NCBI RefSeq assembly: GCF_004011695.2
Contig: NC_082405.1
Coordinates: forward strand, 2,293,001 to 2,357,000
Source of the DNA: Ascochyta rabiei
Lineage: Eukaryota > Ascomycota > Dothideomycetes > Pleosporales > Didymellaceae
DNA length: 64,000 nucleotides
Direction: 5' to 3'
Positions 36,101 to 47,328 of this stretch are shown here, in pieces. Position numbers and translations under genes: made by a program. Under the pieces are notes generated by a model. It saw only the letters and a list, made by a program, of their open reading frames with translations. It made no database searches and was not told the origin of the DNA. The first letter of the stretch is position 1. Each line of letters starts with the position of its first letter.

Positions 36101-38351
36101 TAAGAAGTATTACAGGAATAGAGGGTCTTTATAACTACAACTGCAGCTTAAGCAGCTCCTCTGCAACCCTTAGAAGGGCTTATCTCGTAGGAGGGGCTGT
36201 AATAACAACAACTACCTAGGGTAGGTTTAGTTAGAGACGACGAAAACCGCTTAAAAGGAGCTAACAGAGCCTAAACAGCAGAAGGCAGGTCAGTACTATA
36301 ATAGTACTACCGCTTTTCTGCGTTGTAAGCACTACCTATCTTCTAGAAGTAATCCTTAATTATACTGTTAATTACAACGTTGTTAGGAAGCTTTACACTA
36401 ACAGTTCTAATAGCAGCCTATAATAAGTTAGCTCTGTATAAGAAAGAGGAAGAGGAAAAACACCTATAATGTACTACTTAAGGTTGTACAACTAAGAAAC
36501 CTAACAGGCTTAAGCATACTTAGTCTTGCTTAGACTAGACTTATTAATACAGTAACAAACTATAGTATTGTAGGCAACAAAGCTGTTATAATAAGCCTTA
36601 GCGTAGTTATAGGTAGTTTGCTAGTACACCTACGCCTAAGTAATTATGTTATTGTTAGTTGCCTAGTTACCTTAGGCAACTGTCTTATTATTTGTCTTAC
36701 AGAGGGCACGCTTAATTAAGAAATTAAGCATGTTATAGGCATAATAGAAAACAGGGTTAATCTATAAAAGTTAGCAGGAGTAAACACTAGGAAAGCGCAG
36801 GAGATACCTTAACACACCTCCCTTCCTTTAATTAGACGCAGCAGGGGCATACACTAAAGTTGTCCTTACAAAGCCTATACCTACTAGGCTAACAAAAGAC
36901 ACAGATAAAGGATAAGATAGTGCTATTAGGGTTACTCTTAGATAAGGTAGTTAAGTGCGTAATGCTAGTACGGCACTAGTACTGTAAAAGCAACAGCTAA
37001 GGCTGTATACTCTTAGGCAGCTAGTAGATGTAGTTAGGTAGAGCCTTACAGGAGATATACGTTAGAGGGGGCATTATAGTGTAGAAGGTAAGGGCTAGAA
37101 GGTAGATATAGATAAAGGTGTAGGGATAATAAGGCACTGTAAGTAAGCAGATACAGTTCTTATATACGCTAAATTCCCTCTACCTAGCAGCTCTCTAGTA
37201 ACAACCTAGCCTCTTACTACTCTCTTACCTGTTACAATCTACTACACAGGAAGACAATTCTTGTTATAAATATCTAGGCATAGGTCTATTAACTACTAGA
37301 AGGGTAACTAGTAATCTTACCTAAGATTTACGTTATAAACAAACGCTAGAGCCTAGACTATACTGCGTAAGGGTCTAGGTAAGGCACTAGGTATAGCAAG
37401 GCTAATAGCTTACTGTTACTGCCAGCATGCAGACAAGATCCCCTGTAAATAAGCAAATCCCAGGCTAGTTCGCGCAGGAACAGGGCTGCAGGGGCTGCTA
37501 GCGATCCTCTTGCAGACGTTACTAGTTAGGGACTTACTGCTCTAGCCTACAAGGCAGACAACGTCTAACCACTTACGCCTTTAGCAGCCTTAGCCTTAGG
37601 ATTAAGGCACCTAATTACTTAGGAGATTGCGGAGAGCAAACAGCAGGCACGCCTAGGGCAACCCTTAGCCTAGTGCTAGGCGCCGCGTACGCTATGTAGG
37701 GAGTAAATAATGCCTCTTATATATTACCTATTTAGTATATAATTATTATACTCCCTATAGCCTTAGCTATATAGGTTTTAGAGCTAATAACTACTAAGGC
37801 GTTGTTTACAGTAACATCTAGCAGAAGCAACAGCTTACTAACCAGCAGCTAATAAAGGCACAAGGGAAGACTTAGCCTTAGCTAGTCTCTTACAAATAAG
37901 ACTTATCTACCTAGCTGCGCAGCAACACTGCCCTAGTAGCTTACTAAGCAAACGTTAGGAGGATAGGATTACTAGCGTCTATTACGTGCTAAACAGCTTT
38001 CTATCCCTACAGACGCTAACTAATAGACCCCTACTAGCGCTGCATTTCTCCTACTAAGTTTTTCCCTCTACAGGAGGTTTTTCTAGAGCTTAATAATGTT
38101 GCTAGAGACCTCTCTACAGTTTAGGACAAACCTTTAAAGAGGGGGGGGCTATTGTTATAAGTATTCTCCCTACGCCAGGAGATACCTTAGCTAGGCCCTA
38201 GACTAAGCCTAGGGACCTACTAGCCACACACGTATATAATATTCACAAACCTTAAGACTTATCTATTAAGGATTTGTCTTATCTCTTAAATATTACCCTA
38301 TTATTCGTCCCATCTTGCTCTGCTCCATTGCCTGCCTATAGTGCCCTTACA
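30167..38351 (+). mobile_element. Complete Ty3/Gypsy retrotransposon B nested in family A copy 2
   Basis: LTRs are 199 bp each (30,167-30,365 and 38,153-38,351), starting TGTTA and ending CTTACA. The element is flanked by perfect CTTTA duplications (30,162-30,166 and 38,352-38,356). A polypurine tract with a run of eight G lies at 38,137-38,149. Domains in order: gag (30.4-31.6 kb, including an open 69-codon stretch at 30,556-30,765); protease (31.85-32.3 kb); reverse transcriptase (32.6-33.35 kb; FTKLDLRNAYYRL, VVYLNNILIYS in place of YVDD); RNase H (33.45-33.85 kb); integrase (34.55-35.35 kb); chromodomain-like end (EYRVKxLGWLNKEAT, about 35,740). Beyond it, 35.9-38.1 kb holds no frame I recognise. 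RIP stops occur throughout. Confidence 0.85.
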
Positions 38352-41300
38352 CTTTAACCTTAACATCTTATTACGCAGTCTAAGCAGTCACTTTATAATT
38401 TTCTAGTATTATTTTAGCGCTTCTTTAGAAAGATTTGTGCTAATTTCCTAGGAATTTTCTAAGTTAGGGAATCTGTTCTACTTAATAAGGTATTCCTACT
38501 ATCTATTGTCTAGTTACCTCCTGTTAAGGACTTTTTCTATATCCTACACCTTCTCTTCCCCTTTAACTATAGGTTCTTATATTAGTTTCTATATAATTAG
38601 AAGTTAACTTCTTAGTATATATAGGTCTAGCAGTAACACATGGAATACTAGATAGATCTCTTTTATTCCTAGCAGGTCTACTATGTATGTACTAGGGCTA
38701 ATCTAGGCTATAATAGTCCTAGGTCCTAGGTATTTCTAGTCTAGCTTCTTTTTTAGGCGTACTGTCCTAATGTTTTTACTAGAAACTAGTACTTTGTCGC
38801 CTACTTTAAAGGGTGCTAGTAGTCGTTTCTTATCTAAGTGTTTCTTTTAATACTTATTTAACTTTTCTATGTTTACTTTACAGGTAGCCTGTAAGGCAAT
38901 AACTCTAGCAGCTAATTCCTTTATAAGGGGAGATTCTCTACCTTTTAATGCTAAAGTAGGCTAATCTTTGCTCCTTAGATCTATACTATAACAGGCCTAG
39001 AAAGGTCTTATATTTATAGATGCGTAAATACTATTATTATACGCAAATTCTGTAATTAAAATCTATAGGGCCTAATTGTCTTATTCTAAAGTATAATAGC
39101 AACGTAGGTACTGTTTAAGAGTCTAATTTTACCTTTCTATTTGGCTATCTGTCTAGGGATAATAGGCCAACGTTAAGACTTGTCTTAAGTTTAAATAGTA
39201 GTTAAAGGTTTCCTACGTCTTTAAGTTTATTAGCAGCCCCTAATCTAAGATAATTTGTGCTGGCGCGCTGTGTAAGCAGATAATTTCTCTAATCTAGGTG
39301 TGTGCTAGGTCTTTTCTATCCTAATTAGCCCTAGCTAGTATGTAATGTAACATTTTAGTTAATTTGCATACTACTACTAGTATTAAGTTGTACACTAACC
39401 TAGCCACCTTACTAGAGGGTAGTTCTGTAATAAAGTCTATTATTACGTCCTCCTATAATTAGCTTAGTACTAGTAAAGGTTATAATAACCTGTACAGTTT
39501 ATGTTAGGCAGTAGTTAATCTCCTATATACTAAGCAGTTGTAGTAGTAGTTAGATACATCCTTATTAATGCCCTTTTAGGTATATCTGTGCTAAATCTTC
39601 TCTAAGGTCCTTTATGCTCTAAAGTGTCCTAATATTAGGTTATTGTAACGTTCTTTAATAACTTACACTTTATCTTTTAGCCTTATAAGTAGGATACGCC
39701 TCTCCTTAGCTATATTATCTTTTTTTAGGTTATTTTGTCCTATTCTAACATTACTTAACTCTTTTTTAGTGCTAGAGAGTTTGTCTGTGTTGTCTAAGTC
39801 TGTTGTTAGCTCTGTATAACTGTTCTCTCTTAATTCTTCTCTTTTAAGGTCCCTTATGTCCTTTCTTCCTTTTACAGACAAATAAAGGGTTATAGCTGCT
39901 ACTAGGAGAGCATTAGGGTTCCTTCTAGTTAGGATCTTCTAAAGCAGTTATATAAAAGCCTTATTATACTTTTATAAGGGGTCTTACACCTCTCTTATAT
40001 AATTAGGATACTGTAAGGGTCTATCTGTAGGGTTTGTAGACCCTAGGTAATAAGTAATTACAAAGTTAAACTTAGATAACACTAAGTATGCCCTTACTTA
40101 CTAATAGCTAAGAGTCTTTATCTCTATAAACTATTTTAGGTTTTAGTAATCTGTTAAGATCTTAAAGAAGGTACTGTCTAAGTATCTTTGCTAATGCTGT
40201 AGGCTCTAGACAATTGTAAGAAGCTCCTAGTTATAGGTATTATAGTTGTACTCTACTTAGATTAACTTCTTTAAATAGAAGTCTACAGGCCTCTATTAGG
40301 CTAGCTTCTCCTCCCTAGGGACTAGTTAACTAAGGATTCCTGAGATAGCGCCTCTAGAGGTATCTACTTTAATCCTAGTCTGTCTCCTAGGTATAAAATA
40401 AACTAAGATAGGTACATTAATAAATAAATCCTTTAGATTCTAGAAAGCTTATAGGGATTCTTTGCTTAGCTTAAGAGGCTACCTCTCCTTCTTCTTTATT
40501 GCTTAACTAGATTTAGCTAAATTTAGCCCTTTCTAGGTTAATTAGGTTAATAGTAAGGCTAATTTCGATAACCCTATAATAAACCTCTAGTAGTAGTTTA
40601 TAAAGCCTATAAATACTTAGATATTGCAAACTGTGTGCAGGATTAGCTACTCTTAGATTGTTTTAACCATGTCTAGGTTAATGCCTACCCCTTTAGGTAA
40701 GACTATGTACCTAAGGTACTTAGTGCGTTAATAGTGCTATTTACACTTGTCTAAGCGTATATAGAGGTTTGCTTTGCAAAGCCTCTCTAAGACCTCCTTA
40801 ACATGTCTAATGTAGTCTTCCTCTGTCTTAGAGTATACTAATATGTTGTCTAGATACATAATATAAGTTATATTAACTAATCCTATTAGTGCCTTGTTTA
40901 TATAGGCCTAAAATTAGATAGGAGTATTTATAAGTCTAAACAGCATTACTGTGTACTTAAAATGTCTATACCTAGTTTAAAAAGTAGTCTTCTACTTATC
41001 CCCTTCCTTAATTTAGATACAGTAATACACCTTATATATATCTAGTTTAGTATAGAACTTAGCTTGCGCTAGTTATTCTAGTAACTCTTTAATTAGTAGT
41101 AATAGATAGCAGTTTTTAACTATTATCTTGTTTAGGCCTCTATAGTCTACACACAGTTGTAGGTTACTGTCTTTCTTCTTTAAAAAGAGAATAGGCGCCC
41201 TAGCTAGCCACCTTAAGTGTTGTATCTAGCCACGTTATAGATATTCTACTAGATACTTCCTAAGTATCTCTAATTCTGTTGCAGATAGTCTGTAGAACAG

Positions 41301-43534
41301 TTAGTAGAGGAAGTAGCTTCTTCTACAATATTAATTACTAGGTTATGCTCTCTATGCTCTAGTAGGACCTAAGCATTATCCTCTAATCCTAAGTGCGCAT
41401 ATTTACAATATACTTCTAGAATTAGGCCCTTTTTAGCAGATATTAGGTTGTGTATACCTACTTAGTTCACTATACACATATAAATATCTACTAAGAGACT
41501 TCTTATAGTGCGTTTAAACTCTTTAGTATCTTCTAACGCTATTTTCTCTAGTTTAGAAGAGTCCCTATACTTCTTCCTTTAGAAGAGTATACACTAGCTT
41601 AAATAGCTTAGCTTAGTGTTTGTCTAGTTAATCTAGGGTAATCTAAGGTATATCTTGTACCTTTATAGGTCTGTAACTACAAGAGGTATCTGTTAGACCT
41701 CCTGTCTTCTACATAAGTTAATAATAGATACTTTAGCTGTAGTTACCCTATAGATAGGTAATTCTGCTCTACCTATACCTTTAGCTACTATTTTATTTAA
41801 TAGTATAACCTCTAGATCCTACTCCTTTACTAGAAGAACTAAAATTAAGTTTAGTTATAACCCTATATCTATTAAGGCTTCTATATTTTCTGTATTACCT
41901 ATAGATACTTTAACTATAAGTAGGTATATATATTCTAGGTACACTACCTTATAAAGAGAGATATTCTCCTTCTTCTCCTTAGATAATTTAATATAGGCTA
42001 CAAGAGAGGAGATTAGCTCTTAGGGCTCTTGTCTTTTCCTAACTTATCTAGAGTAGGGTCTTTCTAGTTTAACTTTAGCTTTAGGTAGTTAGGGCAGTAG
42101 TAACTAGTTTCTCTGCACTTAAGGTATGCGTTTTGTGTCTTATGTAGCACGTCTTAGCCCTTTTTGCCCTTTACTAGCTCCTTACAGAACTTCTTAGACT
42201 TAAATAACTTTTTTAGGGTTTTTATATTCCCTTCTAACCTAGAGTTACTAAATTAGCGCTTCTGTAGTCCTTTGTTAGTTATCTTGCCCTTAGCTAGAGT
42301 CTTCTTAGGTAGCTGTTAGCTATGCTAACCTAGTCTCTAGTTAATAATATTAGCTTGTTCCTCTACCTTTAGGATTGTGTCCCTTTAATTATAGGGGATA
42401 AGAAACAAGTCCTTTTATATGCTAGGGAGCAGTATAGTAATATATTCTAGGACTTAAAGCTCTAGTATATATAGGTTACCTAGCTCCTCCTATAGTAGAC
42501 GTATAAAATCTAATAGATCTATAGGGGACTAAGATTTCTACTACTTATATTACTTTAAGGATTTATACGCTGCTTACTTATATTTAGCTAGCGTTTCTAG
42601 AGTATCTAGTATAATTCTTTTTAGCTCTTACTATGTTAGTTCTTAGGTTAGCTAATTACAGTAGTTAGTTGTGCAGTAGGCCTGCTACAACGTCTTTAGG
42701 TTCTCTAAGAGGTACCTTATACTAAAGTTAATCTTTTATTCCTCTATAAGGAAATTAACTAGGGATTAGAGGAAGTATCCCTTATAATCTCTCTCCTAAT
42801 AGTTATATTTAGCGTAGTTACGCTTTATATACTTCTATAGGGGTTTAGGTTATAGAAGATTTATAGATAGGAAAGATTATAGTTTCTCTACCTCTTCTTG
42901 TACTTTTTAGAAGGATAGGATTATTACTAGATCTCCTTTATTATATTTATATCTAAGTTTATAAAAAGAAGAAAGTTCCTTATAGTCTTTTGTCTCTTAC
43001 AACTATTTATATAAGTTTTCTAACTCTTATTATCAATTACCTACTTCTAGGCTATTCTAGCCTTCTTTAGCTAAAGCTGCCCTATAGATATAAATTCTAG
43101 GGTAAGATATACTGCCTAGAGGACCTATAGATCCTCTTAAGGCACTATAGACACTTAGTGTCTGTTAAGGTATCTTCTTATCTGTAGAGGGAGGTGTTAC
43201 CTTACGCTCTACCAGCTCTCCTACAGGTAGGTTGTCTTAGTTCCTCTCTAAAGACAGTACGCCTAGATAATTTAGTTTAAGACTTATAATAGCTTAAGTC
43301 TATCTTTAATTATAATATAAGAGTAATTAGAATATAAAGAGTGTATAAAGTAATTATAAGGGAGGATAGGGTTAAAGAGGATAGCAGGTGTATTAAGGTA
43401 CGTAGTATGTAGTAACAAGACTAATTGCTAGAGTATTAGTAATAACCTCTAACACCTTTATATAGTCTGGGCTGACTAGCCCTATAGTAGCTTGCTAAGA
43501 CTAGCAGAGGTACCCCTAGGCCTAGCGCCTAACA
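38352..43534 (-). mobile_element. Ty3/Gypsy family A copy 2, main body, with 5' LTR
   Basis: In reverse order to copy 1, it shows: chromodomain-like region (about 38.44-38.56 kb); integrase (38.95-39.6 kb); the same 72-codon open stretch (39,663-39,881, differing from copy 1 by a few residues); RNase H; reverse transcriptase (40.5-41.2 kb); gag (42.0-43.0 kb); and the LTR at about 43,335-43,534 ending GCGCCTAACA. Copy 1 and copy 2 differ mainly by transitions. A 313-codon ORF does not survive anywhere in it. Confidence 0.75.
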
Positions 43535-44580
43535 GCTATTAGGTTATCCTTTTCTAATAATATAGGCGAACAAACACATAAGTAGGAGATTTACTAGACA
43601 AATAAAAAGTAGGTACCTAGACTTACCTTAGCTGTTATAGTAAACAGATTAGGTTACATATAAGGTTCTTTCTTAAAAGTCCTAAACTAATAGGGCTTTA
43701 GGAATTAGTTATAATAGCCTTAGATGCCTAAATGCTAGAGTAAGCGTAGTTAGGTGAATACAAACTATTAAGCAACAGCCTAATAGACTGCTAGGTAGTG
43801 CTAGGAGGTTGTTTAAAGTAAAGAGGCTTAGAGGCAAATACTAATAGGTCTCCTGTTAGAACAGACAATAGAGCTATAGAAGGGCAGAACAACAGATAGA
43901 GGCAGACGTAAGCTTAAGGGGACTAAGCTCTTAGGGTAGAGAAGATGTGTAGTAGAGTAAAAGTACAGGGTGAACTAGTAAGGGCTTAGAAGGCTATTAG
44001 GGTTTAGGTGCACGTAATTATTAGGGGTATTAACTAGCAATGGCTTAAAGGGCTATTAGGGATTAGAGGCATGTAATTGTTGGGAGGGTATATCAGATAA
44101 TCTTAGCGAGCCATTAGGGCTTGCTATCGAAGACAACCACCTTCTTGCATTAGGCAATACTTTCACCTACAGCAGCTAGCTAAGAGGTAAATCCTTATGC
44201 GTCTAGCTTAAGGATAAACTTAGTTTTTATATCTTTCTTAGTCTAATTTATATTCTATTAATCTAGGGTATAATTAGCTTACGTGGGTTGCCCTGTGTAT
44301 TAAGTGTGTAGTGTACTGTAAGGTGTGTTATATATAGCTGCAGCGCGTTATAGTGTAAGTGTTGCATCTTGTTAGATAGCCTAAAGCGCAAGCTGTATTA
44401 CAGCTTCTCTTAAGGGCGTATATTAGTGTTGTTATTAAGGCATTACGTAGTAGGGTGGAGGTTTAGTGTGGTCTTGGCAGAGTGATCCGCTCGATCGTGT
44501 GATCCGCTCGACTGTGGAGTACGTTATCTAGGATAATCTGCTTATACAGGAGGGGGTAGTACAACGCACTAGTTGTTATG
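43535..44580. repeat. Mixed RIP-mutated repeat remnants, no gene
   Basis: No usable ORF is present. A direct repeat of about 55 bp occurs at 43,980-44,034 and 44,040-44,092 (GGCTATTAGGG ... GTAATT). Two GTGATCCGCTCGA copies sit close together at about 44,480-44,513. Composition moves gradually towards normal. Confidence 0.4.
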
Positions 44581-44694
44581 GGCTCAGACAAGGTCTGAGC
44601 CTTAAGCGAGTTGGGATGGTCACGTGCCCCACAGACATGTTAGAAGGACACGCAACGTGTTACCCCCTTAAGAGATACAATACCATATCGACCC
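44581..44694. repeat. Hairpin-bearing repeat, left half, ending in a 13-bp target duplication
   Basis: A perfect hairpin (GGCTCAGAC, loop AAG, GTCTGAGCC) is at about 44,581-44,601. It is followed by CACGTGCCCCACAGACATG and, at 44,682-44,694, ACCATATCGACCC. The repeat resumes at 45,628 after the insertion. An uninterrupted relative is at 6,081-6,245. Confidence 0.6.
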
Positions 44695-45614
44695 CACCAA
44701 ACACCAACTTTTCATAGTTAGAGAAAGGTCGATTTCTATCAATTTTTTATCCCAATATTACAAACATGCCTTCCTAACATCTATTTCTAGCGTCTGTTTT
44801 GTAGTGTAGGTGTTGGAACAGGCGCGCTGGCTATTGTAAGCTGAACAGAGTGGTTATCTGGTCTCAGTTGAGATGAAATCTCTGCAATAGCCTGTGCGTC
44901 TGAAGATGTAGACAGATTAAAGGCAACAGTAGACTCCTAGCTATAGCTATTGCCTGCCTAGCAATTGCTACACAGCTATTACTTTATTATAAATACCCCC
45001 TATTATAACTAGCTATACTAACCCCATATACCTAGACAAAATTAACTAAGCAACAGCTTAAACCTACTCCTAATACAAACACTATATTAATAAAACAACA
45101 GCTCTCTCCTTAGGCCTATAGATACCTACTGCCTTAGTAAAGTAGTAGGTCTATATGCCTAGCTACCACCTATACAAATACCCCTATTATAACTAGCTAT
45201 ACTAACCTCCTATACCTAGACAAAATTAACTAAGTAACAGCTTAAACACCCTAGTAGTCTATTACTAGCAATAGTAATAGACAAACAAACTCTTTACAAC
45301 AAGAACAACAGCAACAATAACAACAATACAAAGACTGTCTACCGCAAAAGCAATAGCTAGCAATAGACAACAAACAATAACTGCTAGATTACCTACTTGT
45401 AGGATAGTTCTACACAACCCTGATTTAACAGGGCAACAGCTCTTCTTAACAACCTAGGGCACAGGCCCTTACTATTGGACTACAAGCACACATTTACTAT
45501 CCCTTTAAACAAACACACTCCTTAAATTACTAGAGCAGCTTAACTGCTCTCGTCTTATATAGTCTTAGACTCACACAGAACGTTAAACTTATTAATTTAT
45601 TAATTAATCAATCA
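44695..45614 (+). mobile_element. Non-autonomous LINE-tailed insertion (0.92 kb)
   Basis: It is flanked by exact 13-bp copies of ACCATATCGACCC (44,682-44,694 and 45,615-45,627). The last 150 bp (about 45,450-45,614) match the 3' end of the Tad-like LINE, including CTCGTCTTATATAGTCTTAG and the ATTAATCAATC tail. The remaining 750 bp do not match the LINE coding region that should precede it. They include an internal direct repeat of about 75 bp (from 44,988 and 45,176) and CAA/AAC-rich sequence. This suggests a SINE-like or chimeric element mobilised by the LINE. Confidence 0.55.
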
Positions 45615-45627
45615 ACCATATCGACCC

Positions 45628-45870
45628 TTATTGCATCCTACCCTAAGGCTAGTCTATAACACTAGTCCTTCTAAAGGTTTCTGTCCAGACCTATACCTAA
45701 CTTATCTCCAATTTAGTGCCTTTATATCCCGCTTCTATCCTACTTCCTACTTAGCACATTTAATTCTTTCTAGCACTTATAGGTCTAAAGATAAAAGGTA
45801 TAACAGGTGTAGATAGTTAGTTTTTAAATATTCTTTTGTATAAGACCTATAGGAATAGAACAATTCTCTG
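45628..45870. repeat. Hairpin-bearing repeat, right half
   Basis: It begins with TATTGCATCCTACCCTAAGG, as at 6,199 onwards. A 61-codon ORF over it shows no motif. It is less RIP-mutated than the 6.2 kb copy. Confidence 0.4.
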
Positions 45871-46310
45871 TGTAACTATCCCAGTGCTCCCATACACCTT
45901 GTAGCGGATACCCACGCCTATTAGAGACTTCTATCATCCTGCGTCGTTACAGATGGCCCCTACCCCTACCCTACCTACCCTACCCAAGCCAAAGCCCTAC
46001 CCTACCCCTACCCAACCCCCAACTTATATATATATTAAGGAGGTTTATTGGTTATATAATCTTGCTGAAAAAGCATCTAAGGTACATAGAAGAAGCTTAG
46101 TTTTAAAGGAGCGGCTTAGCTCTGGTGGCCAGCTCTACCAAGGTAAGAGCGGCTTAACACGGCTAATACGCTCTGACCGCAAACGAGCCTCGTATGTGGG
46201 TCCACACGCTCGCTTGCGCGACACTATGTTACCTATCATAGTGCTTCTATATACCTCGCAGCGAATACACACGCATTCTAGAGCCTTCTATTATCCTATG
46301 TTGTTACAGT
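45871..46310 (+). repeat. TRIM-like unit: about 83-bp terminal direct repeats around a C-rich core
   Basis: About 45,871-45,952 and 46,226-46,309 are diverged direct repeats. Both contain a variant of GTAGCGGATACCCACGC, then TTCTATCATCCT, and end GTTACA. The second starts TGTTAC, so the tips resemble a very short LTR. The core begins with CCCTACC-type repeats and contains a 122-codon ORF (45,953-46,321) with a proline-rich start. The ORF runs out of the repeat and has no known domain. No target duplication was found. Confidence 0.35.
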
Positions 46311-47328
46311 TACTGCATTAGACAGCTATCTACTAGACAGAGTAGAGGTTAGACGGGTACAGGAGTTCCTTAGGAAAGTAGAAGGCGTAGAAGCGTAACT
46401 AAATAACTATCGTAAGACTATATTCTACTCAGTAGTGTATCTATATATATTTATATAAGAGAAGAGAAGTTTTCTCACTTAGCTACTGATAAGTGTCAAG
46501 TTCTTAACACCGCCTCTCTGTTCATTGCGCCTTACAAATACCGCCATTACTCACTCTGGAGTCTGAAAAGTAAGCACCGCGGGCCGGGATAGTGCTTGTT
46601 GCTACATCACGTCAGGCAGACTGCTGCGTGTCCATCAGCAGACTTCTCAGAGCCTGATGGAGCTTGATGGTGATGTCTGTGATTAAAAAAGTGCTAGCTG
46701 CTATCTCAACGTCCTGTGCTTCCTAGGCTAGAGCTGGCTAGCGACAGAGAGTAAACTGTGGGATGAGGGAATAGGCAAAGGGAGGAGAGGAGAGGAGAGG
46801 TGAGCGGGGTGATAGGGCTAGTTACCACATAGTGAATGAAATGGGTATTCATATATGTGGACTGTGGTCGCTCTTGGTTCTGTGGTATTGCTTACGTGGA
46901 TGTAGCGGTATTGCTATACAGGGGTCTGTCGTGCTTGTAAGAGAGTGGAAGAGTGAGGGATAGTGGCCTGGCTTGATGCTGGATAGCGTTGCGTGACTAT
47001 TGAACTTCTCTGTACATCATGCATTGCATCCTGTGGCGCTTTGTGCTGTTGCAGATATCGCAGTGGCTTGGAGAGAGTGGGGAGTTACTTTCTAGCGAGG
47101 ATTATGTGGTGAAAATGGTCTGGAGAGAAAAGCGTATTTTGGCTAATGGCTATACATGGGGATGAGTCGGGTATTGGGCGGGAAGAGGAGGTCAATCTAA
47201 CAGGCTCTCACCGATTGTGTAGAGGTTGTCGGAATCCGAAGTCGGCTGTGCGCATCATGCACGGATTGATGTGAAGCGAGAGAGCAGGGAGTCGATCCTG
47301 CTGGACAGGTTGCTTTCCCTTGGGTCCC
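46311..47328. other. Boundary and intergenic DNA, no gene seen
   Basis: This marks the change from the RIP-mutated block to ordinary composition. It has GAGGA-rich low complexity at about 46,780-46,800. No coding-like frame or RNA gene is recognised. It is the 3' flank of the GH78 gene. Confidence 0.5.

Noticed and set aside
44480..44513. Short CRISPR-like direct repeats (GTGATCCGCTCGA twice)
   Set aside because: Only two copies in fungal repeat DNA; no array or cas genes.
45953..46321. Proline-rich 122-residue protein
   Set aside because: The proline-rich start comes from CCCTACC repeats and the ORF runs across the terminal repeat; probably accidental.
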